Positions 1 through 12,819 of a stretch of 64,000 nucleotides of DNA are shown here, in pieces. Below the pieces are notes generated by a model. That model was not told the origin of the DNA. It did not search any database and saw only the letters and a list, made by a program, of their open reading frames with translations. The number at the start of each line of letters is the position of its first letter. Within the stretch, counting starts at the first letter, position 1. Source of the DNA: Sipunculus nudus (lineage: Eukaryota > Annelida > Sipuncula > Golfingiida > Sipunculidae). A program made the position numbers and the translations under genes. The stretch is from assembly GCA_026874595.1 (NCBI GenBank), contig CM049307.1, positions 52,075,370-52,139,369 on the forward strand, given 5' to 3'.

Positions 1-228
1 ACATTCTTTAAATAATACAAAATAAATTATTTAAAGATGTATGAATAGGGCCTGGATGGGATAACCCAAAGACTAGTTGCCTTTATACATTGGGGATCTT
101 ATTTTGTATTAGTGTTATTCATCTTCCTGGCTGGATAATTTCAGGATTATTAATTTGAAACGAATTAATCAGACGAGATGTCCATGGCGTGCTGGATTAT
201 GAAATGTTCATCATTTGTATATTTAAAT

Positions 229-250
229 GATTATAATAATAATAATAATA

Positions 251-301
<51 letters not shown>

Positions 302-445
302 GTACTAATTTTCAAAATAAATATCAGTAATAGTAATAGTATCGTTATTATTGTTAGCAACAGTAGAAGCAATAGTATTAATCAGTACAAGTATTGTTGT
401 TATTTTTATGATTATTATTATAATTATTATTTCAGTAATAATCAT

Positions 446-480
<35 letters not shown>

Positions 481-545
481 TAATAAAAATTATTATACTT
501 ATTATTATATTATTATTCTTATTATTATTATTATTATTATTTTTG
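229..545. repeat. Composite (ATT/AAT)n microsatellite
   Basis: Long runs of ATT then AAT triplets with interruptions, giving poly-Ile or poly-Asn in translation. A similar shorter tract is at about 783-822. Not coding. Confidence 0.9.
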
Positions 546-822
546 AACGGCACAATGAACGGCTTCGAGAAACTTAAAAAAGTATAAAAAGAATAAAAAA
601 GTGTTCGGGCTCGATAAGGGTGAGGGAATGCGAACACGAAAATACTCGCAGGACAGCGTCCAGGGTAGATGTTATATATGGATGGAGAGAATTTGGTGGC
701 AAGGTGACGTCTATCTGCAAAGCTGAGAGCAGAATGACATTTTTGTGGACCACACCTATATTCTCAAATTATTATTGTTATTAATACTATTAATATTATT
801 ATTATTATTATTATTATTATTC

Positions 823-2652
823 TTGTTGTTGCATGAAAGCATAATTAGCATGATGTTCTTGCGCAACAGCTATTGAAACCTTATCATAAATATCTATCAA
901 GAAATATTACATAAGCCAAACGGTAAAAGCCAATATGGCACAGTCAAACTGAAAATCCAAGTAAAACTCTGTTGTATCTTTACCTGAATACGATATTGGG
1001 TTATTTGAATATCTCTGTATAGCAATATAAACAACTTACAAGATTTATATTGGTGTATCACTTGACCCATATAACAAGGAAGTAAAGACGATATATACGC
1101 TGGCGTATATTGAGCACATTCGGCACAGCCCCCTCTGCTGTGCAAAATACCGAAAACCTACTTCAGTGTGACTCCGACACTTCACCTTTAAACTTACATA
1201 AATAAATCTGACAGCTATCGATCCCGATGCCACAGTGTATCCGAGCATTGATAAGATAAAATGTCATGTATGACTTTTTAGCGTGTCAACCTTAAAATAT
1301 ATATAATATATTATAAGGTACCAAACCACTCCGATACTAATATACTTGATGACCAGACGCTCTAACGGTGCACATAAAAAGACAATAATCAAGCTTCTTC
1401 AGTACAATGGGTTTATCTTTGCCCACTCGGAATATTTGCGTCAGGATCGTGAACACGTGTTTACGCGAAGAACTAAGCGGGCTCAGACATTACAAGTACC
1501 ATTACAGATAATTTATATCTTCGTGTCAGATATCTGAACTAGGGGTGGGCTCCTTCAATACGTAAATTATTCAGACCAAACAGAGGTTGTTCAATAAAAC
1601 AAGGACAAGAAAAAACACAAGTGACTTGTGCATTAGTGATCATATTAAGGGAGCTAACTTCCTCGTCGGAACTGTCTCAATTCTGTCACAAGAACCACTG
1701 AAAAGAAAGAAACGTTGGCATATCTGAGCGGGGTCAGTTAGGTAAATATACACAAGTTCATGTTCTTTCTCTCTCTCTCTCCCTCTCTCTCGTGCTCTGC
1801 TGCTTTTCAGTATATAGGCGATCTCAAGCTGGTCTTATCAGGGAATACATCAGTCATAACTTTGCATTGATTCTTTGCTGTTAGGAAAACGTGTAAAGCC
1901 TAATTTAGAGTCTTAAATTAATGCACACACCCACCATACATACAGCCAACGATGCATTGCTTTCGTATGAAATACACATGAAACCACTTGTTTATCTTAT
2001 AGCTGAAGGAGGTAATTCATATCAACGATGCACTGGTTTTAGTTAAATCGATGGTTGTTAAATCTACAAACTAAGGCTATGGCATAGCCTCCGTTGTACA
2101 CCATCCAGTGCACCTTGAAAGTATAAAAATTAGTCCATCGTCCGCTGCAGCTACAAAGTTCACAGATGTATTGATCGTGTACTATATATGCCAAAAAATA
2201 AATATGTTGACAGACTTTCTGCAATCCGAAATTAAAAGTTTATCTGAATCTAGATATCTCTAAAAATGACATTTGTGTTCAAATCATTCTTAAAAAATAA
2301 AAAAAAATATGTAATCATAGATATGGGTAAATTATTTTTAAAATGGCGAACTTCCAATATGGTTATACGGATAATTTTATAATATGACTGGTGTGTATTC
2401 ATGGCGTAACGTCAATGACAGATATCCCAGGATAAATACTGGTATATACAACAAATGCCACAGGTGTGTTAATTGTGAGACTGTTATATGCTGTCAGGCG
2501 TAACTTCTTGGGTATTGACCAGCTTCAGCGTGAGTCAACTTCAAGATGAGCAAACCTACACCCACGCATTATTATATAGCAGTACATCAAGGCTTTATAG
2601 GAGGTTTAAGTTGGAGGATAACCAACGAAGTTGGTTTAATATCAGAGCGCAG
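823..2652. other. Intergenic DNA without a supported gene
   Basis: AT-rich sequence with only short open frames and no recognisable domain. It includes a (CT)n tract at about 1769-1799. Nothing else identified. Confidence 0.6.
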
Positions 2653-2885
2653 ACCTCCGCCGAGGTAGCTCATTACCGCCTTATAATATTGTTTGAAATG
2701 CAGCATTTTATCTTCTTGGATCCAGATAGGGATCCGAATTACACTTAAAAATAAACATTTGTCGGCTTTATCATCGCCAAGCTATCCTTAAATTTTTTAC
2801 CAAAATCCACTTATAATTTTTTTAGTAGTCTTGATAACAAACAAACCGGCGCCACCAAAACAAAACCCCGCCGCTTGGCGAAGGT
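2653..2885 (+). repeat. Dispersed repeat family R1, copy 1
   Basis: About 233 bp bounded by short inverted ends (ACCTCCGCCGAG left, CTTGGCGAAGGT right) and followed by (AAT)n. Internal blocks CATCGCCAAGCTATCCT and AAAATCC..TTATAA recur in the other copies. A small TIR-bounded non-autonomous element is the likeliest nature. Confidence 0.65.
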
Positions 2886-2971
2886 AATAATAATAATGAT
2901 TTTTATTATTATAATTATAATAATCGTAATAATCATAATTACAGTATTCATAAAAATAATCATTATAATCA

Positions 2972-3010
<39 letters not shown>

Positions 3011-3061
3011 CAACAAAAATAATAATAATAATAATAATAAAAAGTATAATAATAATAATAA
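2886..3061. repeat. (AAT)n microsatellite next to R1 copy 1
   Basis: Interrupted AAT/ATT/AAC triplets directly after the right end of R1. The same arrangement follows copies 3 and 6, so the microsatellite may have grown from the element end. Confidence 0.85.
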
Positions 3062-3086
3062 CTAGAAAAGCGACCAGAGAGCGCGG

Positions 3087-3338
3087 ACCCCCGCTAAGGC
3101 AGCTCATTACCACCATATGACATTGTCAAAACTGCAGAATATTTCCTTTTAAAAAATACTGGATCCAGATGGTATTCCGGATCACCCCCAGAGTGTATTC
3201 AAGTTTTCCATGTATCATTGCCGAGCTATCATGAAACCTTTATCCAAATCCGTTCATAACTTTTTCAGTAATGTTGTTAACAGGGGACAAAACAAAGCAA
3301 CGCTCGCAAAAGCATAACCACCGGCGCTTAGCAGGGTA
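3087..3338 (+). repeat. R1 copy 2
   Basis: Shares GAGCGC, GGCAGCTCATTACC, CTGGATCCAGAT, ATCATTGCCGAGCTATC, AATCCGTTCATAACTTTTTC and AAAAGCATAACC with the other copies, with diverged ends. Confidence 0.65.
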
Positions 3339-4124
3339 ATTAATAGGTAAAGCCGAAAATATCTGCAGAATAACACATTACTCCTGGGTAAACTGATATA
3401 AATGAGCCCTCGAAACCGAGACGAGGTGAAAAACAAGGTTTCGTTTTACTTTTGAACATCTTACAATCAATGCTATGTCTATATATGTGTTCCGGTTAAT
3501 AATGAAATATGAAGAATTCCATTTTTATGAACCAGTAACAATAACCAGACAAACTGTTGTCCTGTTAATGGAGCATCAGTTAAATGCAGCACAATTTAAG
3601 ACTTACCTGCAAATAAAGGCCTATATTTCATTTATTCTTTGAAATCAATATTATCATGCCCAACTATGCTTAATTTTTTTAGGGCAGAACTTTATACCCT
3701 CTTCCACTAGTTATCAATATATTAAAAAAAAAATGTGATCATGTCACGTTTAAATTTACGTAGTTTTACCTAAATTATCCATTCATCCACTGATTTTTAT
3801 GTACGGGCTATTTTATGCCTGGCTGTGCCAAATGTCACGTGCATTGTGAAAAGATGCGATTTGTCATTCTTTTATCTCGTTACAAAACAGGATATAACCA
3901 CACTTAATGTTTATTTTTATTGTAAGACGATGTTTACAAAGGAGTCGAACAAATATGATAACTGTATATACTCTGCAAAAAAAATAATAACATTTTTAAC
4001 GATACTTGATTCTGAAAGGTGTCACTCGCCAACACAAATCAGTGGACTTAGAGCCGGTCTATATTAACACAGCGTTACTGCAACAGGCTTAAATTGGGCT
4101 TGCCTAAGTTGAGTTATCTCCCAT

Positions 4125-4322
4125 GGGGGCTTAAGTAATTTACATTCTTATTACAACAGGGCCCAGACCATAAACACATCGAACAACAACCATGGCCCCA
4201 TGCTGTACGTTGATTTACTTACACCTTTCAGGGAAACGGCACCTACACATGGAGTGGCGTCATTGTCAACTGTGACGTTATGACTCGCACTCCAAAGCTG
4301 ACCATATCGCCACCTTCTACGT
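4125..4322 (+). repeat. Dispersed repeat family R2, copy 1
   Basis: Shares TAAGT.ATTTAC.TTCTTATT, AACAACCATGGCCCC, CTTTCAGGGAA and GACGTCATTGT-like blocks with copies at about 5744-5912 and 6790-6972. The nature is unknown. Confidence 0.55.
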
Positions 4323-4359
4323 CGTCGTGTAAACAAATGTGCTATAACTCATAATAATA

Positions 4360-4528
4360 CACTCATTCCGGGGTTATTTACGCATGGATCACCCCTTAAA
4401 TTTAATCATTGCCGAGCGATCCTGAATATTTTATCAAAATCCGTTGATAACCTTTTGAGTAATATTGCTAACAGACAGACAGACAAACCAACGCCATCAA
4501 AATATATCATCCGCCGCTTGGCGGAAGT
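4360..4528 (+). repeat. R1 copy 3, 5'-truncated
   Basis: Starts with the GGGGT.ATT.ACGCATGGATC block and keeps ATTGCCGAGCGATCCTGAA, AACAGACAGACAGAC and the CCGCTTGGCGGAAGT end. Copies 5 and 6 start at the same internal block, suggesting a second subfamily. Confidence 0.6.
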
Positions 4529-5511
4529 ATTTATAATTATGATACCAATGATAAATAGTTGTAGAAGTAGTGGTAGTAGTAGAAGAAGTGGTAGTAGTAG
4601 TAGAGGTGGTAGTATTATTGTGAGTATTTATTGTATCATGTGAAGGTTATAGTTATTTCATAAAACTAAAATAATTTATCAAAAGAGACAGAGGTTAAAA
4701 CAGAAAATAAGGCTGATTTAACATTCATCAAGAGGTCTTATTCCCAAGTGTTATTAATTATAATCATCATCGTCATCATCATCATTAATATCATCATCAT
4801 CTGGATAATTCGTCCAAACATAGTTACGTACAAATGTGTGGATGTAACTTGACACATATTACAAGGAAGTAAAACGGATACCAACAGTTTGTCACTAATC
4901 CAGATTTAAGACAGGGCAAATTAAGATATATTGAGGAAACGATACCCTCATTTGGCATTATATATAGGACACCAAATTCAAGGATTCTTCGAATTGACCC
5001 ACGAGACACTTTTCTCACTGTCCTGTGGCAAGTGTTAAAACTAGCACAAAGGGGGTAGACGTGACCTAGTCTCTGTGACAGACTCACAAACATAACATTA
5101 ATTATACATGCATCCCAAATTTTCTGATGAACAAACATACCACTAAATAAATTAATAAAATTAGAAATATACTTTATATAGAGAATTCGGATTATCGTAA
5201 CATTGATGATGGCGAACTCGTGAGCGTGTATTGATGATAATGATAATTTATACTAGAAAATATGATTTCATACTGAAAAAATGCATATAAAAGATTATAT
5301 TAAAACTCAGATATAATAATAAGAACAACAAAAACTGCAATAATAATAATAATAAAATTTAAATAAAAATTAATAATAATAATTTATTATTGAATAATAA
5401 TGAAGTTGATATATAATCATACATGTTAATATATTACCTATATTCATATTTAATAACTAATCTCGTGACAATAATAATGATAATAAGAATCAAAGCAATC
5501 AAAGAGCGCAG

Positions 5512-5741
5512 ACCTCCGCCAAGTCAGCTCATTAGCCCGAAAAGCAGCATTTTTCCTTTATATATTCCTGGATCTAGAATGTTTCCGTATAAAAATTTAA
5601 TCAGTTTTTTCCTTCTATCATTGCCGAGCTCTGCTGAAGATTTCATCAAAATCGGTCAATAACATTTTTGACTAATGTTGTTTACGGACAAACTTACCAA
5701 CACCCGCAAAAGCATAACCCCTGCCGCTTAGTGCGGGGGAG
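5512..5741 (+). repeat. R1 copy 4
   Basis: ACCTCCGCCAAG left end, GTCAGCTCATTA, CTGGATCTAGA, ATCATTGCCGAGCT, ATTTCATCAAAATCGGTC and AAAAGCATAACCCC blocks, with a degenerate right end. Confidence 0.62.
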
Positions 5742-5743
5742 GG

Positions 5744-5912
5744 GAGGAGCCTAAGTCATTTACTTTCTTATTCATACAGGTCCTAGGACTATTGGATTAT
5801 ATAAAAACAAAAAAGTGCACCCCCCCCCCCCCCCGCTTTACGTTGAATTTCCTGACACCTTTCAGGGAAAAAGCACTTATACGTGCAATGACGTCATTGT
5901 GTACAATGAAAA
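5744..5912 (+). repeat. R2 copy 2 with poly-C tract
   Basis: Same block order as R2 copy 1, but the middle carries a run of about 14 C near 5821. Followed by degenerate CT-rich DNA. Confidence 0.5.
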
Positions 5913-6089
5913 ATTGTGTACAACAAATATGCAATAGACCCCCTAATATAATGTATTTTCCACCTGCCGCTTCGCTGCTGTGGGTCGCGGAAAGAATTGA
6001 AGTCGACCTATTATTTCACAAGAGTAAAGACCACCCTCCCCCTCCCCCACCCCCGACAAAAAAAATAAATAAATAAACCGGACTTCATT

Positions 6090-6237
6090 CATTGCTTTTT
6101 TACGCATGGATCATCCCCAAATTTGATCAATTGTTTCCTTGTATTATTGCCGAGCTAACCTAAAAATTCCATCAATTTCCGTTAAAAACGAATAATTAAC
6201 AAACGTTGCCAACCAACCCCCCCCCCCCCCCGACTTA
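6090..6237 (+). repeat. R1 copy 5, truncated
   Basis: ACGCATGGATCATCCCCAAA start, TTGCCGAGCTAACCT and TTCCGTTAAAAACG blocks, ending in a poly-C run near 6216-6231. Confidence 0.5.
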
Positions 6238-6789
6238 TGGCTTAAATAATATATATATCTATAGACAATAATATACACGTGTAAGTAACCTAACCAACAC
6301 GTGCATGTTATTAAAATTATGTCATAGGACTATGGCATGTTTATTCTGAAACCAAACTCGGACGATCTCTTTCGGGAACATGGGTATGTACAGAAATTAT
6401 TTATGTTTTCAATATAAAATAATGCCATTTTTAGAATTGTATTGATTGGTAGAATCGGTTTGTACGTCATCAAAAATTATAATGTAGTTTTGGCATTAAA
6501 AAATACAAGTTTGTAAAACAAAGATAGATACAGAGGACTACGTGTGGTGAGCCATCGCGTCTGTATCAACTTTGTACATAACCCCTGTGCCGTTTTTACT
6601 TCACCTGATTAATATTGTATAGGAATTGTGCACATAAACCAACAAATTAGGCCTACGCAAACCCTTGCCTGATTGGGCCGCTTTAACCAAAAGTGACATC
6701 AGTATTAAAATAAATCATACATGGTTATAATTGTGACGTTTTATAAATCTCCATTTGTTATTCCCTCTAATATATCGATGGTCCATTCG

Positions 6790-6972
6790 AGGGTCAATTA
6801 AGGACTATATAACAACGAACAATTAACAACCATGGCCCCCCTGCTGTAAGTTGATTTAGTCACGTGATATCTTTCAGGGTACCGGCGCGTACAGGTGGAG
6901 TGACGTCATTGTCCTCTGTGACGTCAGGACTCGTGCCCAAAATATGGCCATACGTCATCTGCGTATAGGTTA
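6790..6972 (+). repeat. R2 copy 3
   Basis: AACAACCATGGCCCCCCTGC, ATCTTTCAGGGTACCGG, GTGGAGTGACGTCATTGTC and GACGTCAGGACTCG blocks match R2 copy 1. Confidence 0.55.
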
Positions 6973-7449
6973 GAGGGACCAATTTCCAGGCCCTATAATT
7001 ATATTATCATATAAGATGCACATGTTGGGGGCTCTGGGAAAGTTTTTTTCTATCGAGTGTTTGGCATCATGTGATACATCAAAATCATGCTCACCTCCTG
7101 CACTTTTATTTTGTTCCTGGAAAAACAGGGGGTTCAGTATCTCATTTTCGCGGCATATGACAGAAAGCTACAGCTTCTAAAACTGGCCAATAGATGTCGC
7201 CACCTCTCAAGACATTTCCAGGAATCACATATACAACTTTCAATCCCCTACAACATAAACAAAAAAAGGCCAACCCTGCTATTTTTTCATTTATTTAATT
7301 TCTCCCATCACCCACCTGCCATACATATTGTATGCATCCTGAAATGTTTTTCCCCTGAAATTTTCTGCTGCCCTGCAATATTTAATGCCCTTACAAATAT
7401 AGTTACCCCCCCCCCCCCCACACACACACCCTCCGTAAAATACAAAAGT

Positions 7450-7649
7450 CTTATTCCTGGGGTATTACGCATGGATCGCCCCCAAAGTTGATTCAATTGT
7501 TCCTTGTTTCATTGCCAAGCTATCCTGAAAATTTCATCAAACCCCGTTAAGGACTTTTTCAGTTATCGTGCTAAAGATAAACAGATTAACAGATAAACAG
7601 AGGTACGCGCCCAAAAAACATAACCCCCGCCGCTAGGCTTGGCGGAGGT
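7450..7649 (+). repeat. R1 copy 6
   Basis: GGGGTATTACGCATGGATCG start, TTCATTGCCAAGCTATCC, ATTTCATCAAACCCCGTTAA and the GGCTTGGCGGAGGT right end, then an (AAT)n tract to about 7690. Confidence 0.62.
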
Positions 7650-7657
7650 TGTAATAA

Positions 7658-7688
<31 letters not shown>

Positions 7689-8137
7689 AGCCTTAATATA
7701 TAATCATACAAGTTAATATATTACATTTATTCATGTCGTATAGTTTAACTAATGACAATAATAATTGTAATAATTATAATAACGAGATCTTTAAACGGCA
7801 GTGTAAAGCCGTGATGAAAGCCGGATGAAAATTACACGAAAACCACTCGTGTAATGAAGCACGAAATGCGCATGCGTTTACCGTACCCCATGGTAGCAAG
7901 ATCTCAAGAACTTTTTCGCGTTTGAATCAAGGAGGAATATTAAGACGATATTTTGGAGACTGAAAACAGAGATTCCGCCGTATATAAATGAATCATGATC
8001 CGTAAACTAAATGCTCTGTCAACCAACGTCATGATTTAACTTCCTATTGAAACATGCATAAAACCTTGCGGTATCTGGAATAAATCATAGACATTGGCGG
8101 CGAAACGAAATATTCAATGGGGGGCCAAATAGTAGAC

Positions 8138-8159
8138 ATATATATAAATATATATATAT

Positions 8160-8197
<38 letters not shown>

Positions 8198-8248
8198 GTG
8201 TATATATATATATATATATATATTCATGCATAAAGATATATATATATA

Positions 8249-8287
<39 letters not shown>

Positions 8288-8289
8288 TA
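8138..8289. repeat. (TA)n microsatellite
   Basis: Long TA run with interruptions. A G13-like homopolymer follows near 8318-8331, another (TA)n lies at about 8509-8554 and a poly-C run near 8690-8706. Confidence 0.9.
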
Positions 8290-8505
8290 CACATGGCCGT
8301 ACCCTGACCCAAATAGCGGGGGGGGGGGGGGAATCAAGCGGATGCGAAGGCCCCAAAGGGGGTGCATGGGTGTGGGATGGGGTATGGAAAACTGTATGTA
8401 CATACTACTGCATACTGGTGCATTTTTGCAGTCATTTATTTGTCAATGCTTACTTGGAAAAAAATTTTTAAAAATATCAACTGTCCCCCCCCCCGGAGGT
8501 TACGG

Positions 8506-8560
<55 letters not shown>

Positions 8561-8914
8561 GGACTTATGGGGTTGATATGGGGGCACGGGGTAGTCTATT
8601 ACAGACCTGTACAGGAGAATATACTTACTTTACTGAGAAATACTGGTACTCTTTATGTTTTTCAATCATATCATTCGGAGGGCAGAGTCCCCCCCCCCCC
8701 CCCCCACATCCCCGGTTTCGCCGCCTTTGATAGAACTGAAGGAAGAAATTCAAAGCATAAAAACATCTCAGGTGGGCTAATGTCGTCAACCATGCCGTCC
8801 GACATGGTTTATCCGGAGTGCGTTAAATTTTATATTTAACGGTAACGTTTAACGGTATATTTGAACAATTAAACATTGGTGATTCATTTCTTGCGGGCAT
8901 ATGAAGCTCACACA

Positions 8915-9180
8915 TATTGGAAGATGGGTCACCGTGACCTACTTTTCAATGTCACAGAGCTACTTATAGGAAAAAAAATTCCTGAGCTTATTTCCCAGAA
9001 ATCACTAGCTGGATTTTTATCAAGCATGGTTAACCTTTAATGGAAAATTTATTTCTTCTGTGCATGTCAATAAAATCTCGGTCAAGTTCGAAAATTGGTC
9101 ACCTTGACATACTTTTCAAATTCTCAGAACTTCTTCCCAATCAAAGTATTAGCTTGTTTCTCGGTGACAATATAAAATCA
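8915..9180 (+). repeat. Two degenerate copies of a bivalve-type repeat
   Basis: The block GGTCACCGTGACCTACTTTTCAA..TC..AGA.CT.CTT occurs near 8927 and again near 9098 with TGGTCACCTTGACATACTTTTCAA. This motif is, to my knowledge, widespread in bivalve genomes. Confidence 0.6.
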
Positions 9181-9629
9181 TTATGAAATATGGTGTCATT
9201 GTTTGCCTTGATTATCTGTAACTGTTTCATCTGGTACATGGTGCTACCCAAAATCCTTAATTTTTATCAGATATCGGTACTCTAGAGTCAACTCCGTTCA
9301 GAACAATATAGTCCTGGCTTTAACCGGAATTACTGCGAGCACCCTTTTTTAATTTATACAAGGACAAACAGAATCACTTGCGTATATGATAAACACTTTA
9401 GGGTCAGAAAGGACGAAACATTGTTCTTTAAGTGACATATCACGAGGGAAAAAAAACATGAACTGTGCACTTTATTTATTCGTAGCGAAATCACTCCGAG
9501 CCGGACCTTACTTCCTTGTCTAAACCCGGAGAAGGGAATAGAATATGTAGTTTATCTGACGGAGCGACACATGAAAGACATAAGGTAAGTGATATAGCAA
9601 GTATATGGCAAATTTAAGCACATTCACAC

Positions 9630-9685
<56 letters not shown>
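9630..9685. repeat. (CTGT)n(CT)n microsatellite
   Basis: About eight CTGT units followed by about twelve CT units. Confidence 0.93.
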
Positions 9686-9688
<3 letters not shown>

Positions 9689-11363
9689 CAGTAATTATGC
9701 ACAGCTAATCTTTTGATAATATGTTGATTAATATAAATTTATTCTTCTGTTGTCCGGTATGTACACCATTACGTATCAATGTATTTGCGGTCTATTTATA
9801 TGTTATCAATTCAACATAAAGTAATGCTATGTGTATTTTCATATTAATATTCATGTTATGAGTTTTGTTTCGTATCTTATGAAGATATTTCGGGCTAGAC
9901 AGACATAGGCTGATAACTATCAGCCAAACAACATGCCTTATCCTTTGGACATGTTCTTCCATCCCCTCTAGCAATTAGCCCCTAATTCCGTGTAACTGAA
10001 AACTGAAACTGACGCTTCAGGCTTTTATTGTTCTATTCCTTATAATTAGGTACCAATATATACTGATAAATAAATGATGTACCTTTATATAATATTTCAT
10101 GTCAGGAAACCACTGAAATGAACCCACAGCGCTCAGTTGGATAAAATAAGCTTAATCAAAAGGCAGAATTATCTTTTAATACTATAATGAATAATATGTG
10201 TGACAAGTGAATTGATAAGTAGGGCTAAAAGCATAGCAAAATTCGACATCAAACACACGACTGTTATCACCCGACAAGTCCTAAATAAAACTCTTAGACT
10301 CTGCAAATGAATATCGCAAGAGAAAATATACATTGGTGGTATTTTTTTTTTTTACTTTTCCTCTAGTCCATCCAATACATTATGGATATTTTTTTTATCT
10401 GAAGGCATAACCATATACCTAAGGCGTGGATCTGAACATGTCAGAAAAGTTGCTACCAATGCGTGGTAGCTTCCCTGTTCACGCCCTCCCACAGTTTGAA
10501 AATCTAGTGTTAGAAGCAGAAGCGTATTCAAATCAAATGCCCCTTATCCATGAGCCCTAGTACGTGATATTCGCTACACAGGCTTTGTAGTGACATGCCA
10601 CCGTGTTATCTCTAGTCGTATGGTTGCCTTCAAGAGGATATATACTCTATACGTACCTGTCCACCTAATTTTTTTGCATTATTGCTTTCAAATATATTTT
10701 ATTTGCCTCTTAAAAATAGCTTTTATCAAAGGAAGTAATGTGGAGATTTGTGATGAATTAAATGTGCATGAAATAAATATATTTACTTTGCGACGCCGGG
10801 ACGGTGTTGACCTGTCGGGGAAAAAGCGCAAAAATGAAGGCGTCAGTTCAAGTGCATATATCTGTTGATCCATATAATGTAGGAGGGAAGTATATGTAAC
10901 GTAATAAACGTACAAATACCACTGTGACGTCGTCAATACGAATCGTCAAGTTGATGTAATTTTAGTCCGTAACCTTATAGGTAAATAAAGGTAAACTTTA
11001 GTGCATTGTATAAAAAATATCACGGAAAGTCAGGTGGACAGGGATGGTGGAATAGAGCATAAGTATTTGCGAGAGGAATGATTTCAGTGACATTAGACGT
11101 GTGTTGCGTATGGCATATACCTATTTGTTTGCTTACCATGTGGTTACTTGGTTGATCAATATTGTCTAATAACTGAATATGGGGTGCACTATTATTTGAG
11201 AGAACGCGAAGCGACCTTTAAAATGTTGTGAACACAATTATCATGGCTGTTGTAGTAGATCCATTTTGTTTATAGTGCTTGCACGTATCCTTGTTCGAGA
11301 TACGATAGACCCAAAAAACAAACAAAAGGGCATTTACGTTCATAGAGCAAGATGATTCTTCAG

Positions 11364-11425
<62 letters not shown>

Positions 11426-12411
11426 ATAACTGATGAAGAGGCAGATGTGCAGAGACACGGGAAAATTACATTTTGAAGTACGTGTCAAGCCAATATCGAG
11501 AATCAGGCCGATTCCCAAATGTGGATGATTACTTTTTATTTTGTCCTGTACCATGACTCAGATGGGCCCCGACTCAGTCAAACACGCCACATAAGGGAAT
11601 GTATCTGGAGCGCGACCCCAACCAAGGTCGCGCATAATGAAAGGACACCCCAAAAGGCCTGAACCGTTCAGACTGGATAATTTTCTGCGATGGAAAGACC
11701 AAATGGTATATGGCATTCTGGTGGCAAAATAACATCTTCATAAAACGCAGTTTTTATGATAATTACCTAGAATACCAGACATATATAGCGTATTGGCTTG
11801 TCACTTACAGTGCTAAATCCCAATACACGGGTCCTCCGTTTATGTGTTCAATGATTTAGGATTCAAGGGAGTTTCAAAGAACACACTCAGGTAGTGTGTT
11901 TTATGATATTTATTAAAGCCATACTCAACCTTTCTTGGTGGATTATGTGCACCAGATAAGACTTGTCATTGGGCATTCCAATCCTTGTTGAGCATGCGCC
12001 TCCAGATACATTACTGGTTCACTTATCCACGACGTTGTATATATATATATGTAACTTGTGTAAGGATGTAACTTGTGGAAGGAATGTCAGCTCGTGACCA
12101 CGACAACTTTTTATTATATTGCTCATGCTCGAATTATTTATCATTCGGTTTATAAACCAAAAAAAGCGTTTCCAATGATTAAGCAGTTTCCGATAGTCGA
12201 TGAAGATCAATAAATGCTTGCTTTAATCACCTCTTATATGAGTGCTCTATCTATGCAATTGTTACATTCATGAGATGAGGTCTCCGGTCAGTTGAATGAT
12301 CTGCTGTTTTTTTTAAGTATTTTTAAGTATTTTTCGTTTGTTAATTCAGTCGGGTTGCTATATTTAGCTGACGAGGCAAATGAGTTGAAGTAAGATATCT
12401 TACAAGACAAG
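9686..12411. other. Intergenic DNA upstream of gene A
   Basis: AT-rich and without a supported gene. It contains a (TA)n tract at about 11364-11421. The gene A promoter should lie at its right end, but no specific element could be supported. Confidence 0.55.
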
Positions 12412-12819
12412 ATGGAACTAAATGTCGCAGCACCTAACGGGTAAGTATGTAAAGGATATTCTTGTCAGGGATGTTCCCTCCCATATGCTTTATATTTGGA
12501 AATTTATTCCATTATTTGAATATAATAAACATAACGCGGAACTGATTTAGTCGACATTATACATATATTGTAAACAGGAATACAATATAGTACAGATTTT
12601 TGTTTTATTTAATCCATTGTGTAATATTGAATCTTCATGAGCATTATCTATCTTATGAATGTTTTTGAATTATCATTATTTTTTAGTAGACTTGATTAAA
12701 TATTAATGTTTAACAACTTAATAGCTTTTGTATATAGTCTTTATTGTTGGTCAGGTCTGACAGATTGTTCCTTATATACTTTCTGCTATTCTGTTTGGGT
12801 TCATGGACAGCAGCAACCA
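12412..12819 (+). CDS. Gene A exons 1-2: signal peptide
   Basis: Exon 1 is 12412-12440 and ends in phase 2 before gtaagt. Exon 2 is 12755-12819 and ends in phase 1 before gtacgt. Together they encode 31 residues. A short polar start precedes a hydrophobic core containing FLIYFLLFCLGSW, then Thr-Ala-Ala-Thr, which looks like a signal-peptidase site. This ATG was chosen because it gives a classical signal peptide whose exon ends in phase 1, as the ectodomain exons require. Any 5' UTR exon or promoter is not resolved; I see no convincing TATA box. Confidence 0.8.

Noticed and set aside
227-637. Frames of 78-116 codons rich in Ile or Asn
   Set aside because: Direct translation of (ATT)n/(AAT)n microsatellites.
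7087-7491. 134-codon frame
   Set aside because: Spans repeat R1 and a poly-C run; no recognisable domain and no signal peptide.
8196-8839. Overlapping frames of 91 and 165 codons
   Set aside because: They consist largely of Tyr-Ile repeats from (TA)n and Gly/Pro runs from homopolymers, with no domain or splice context.
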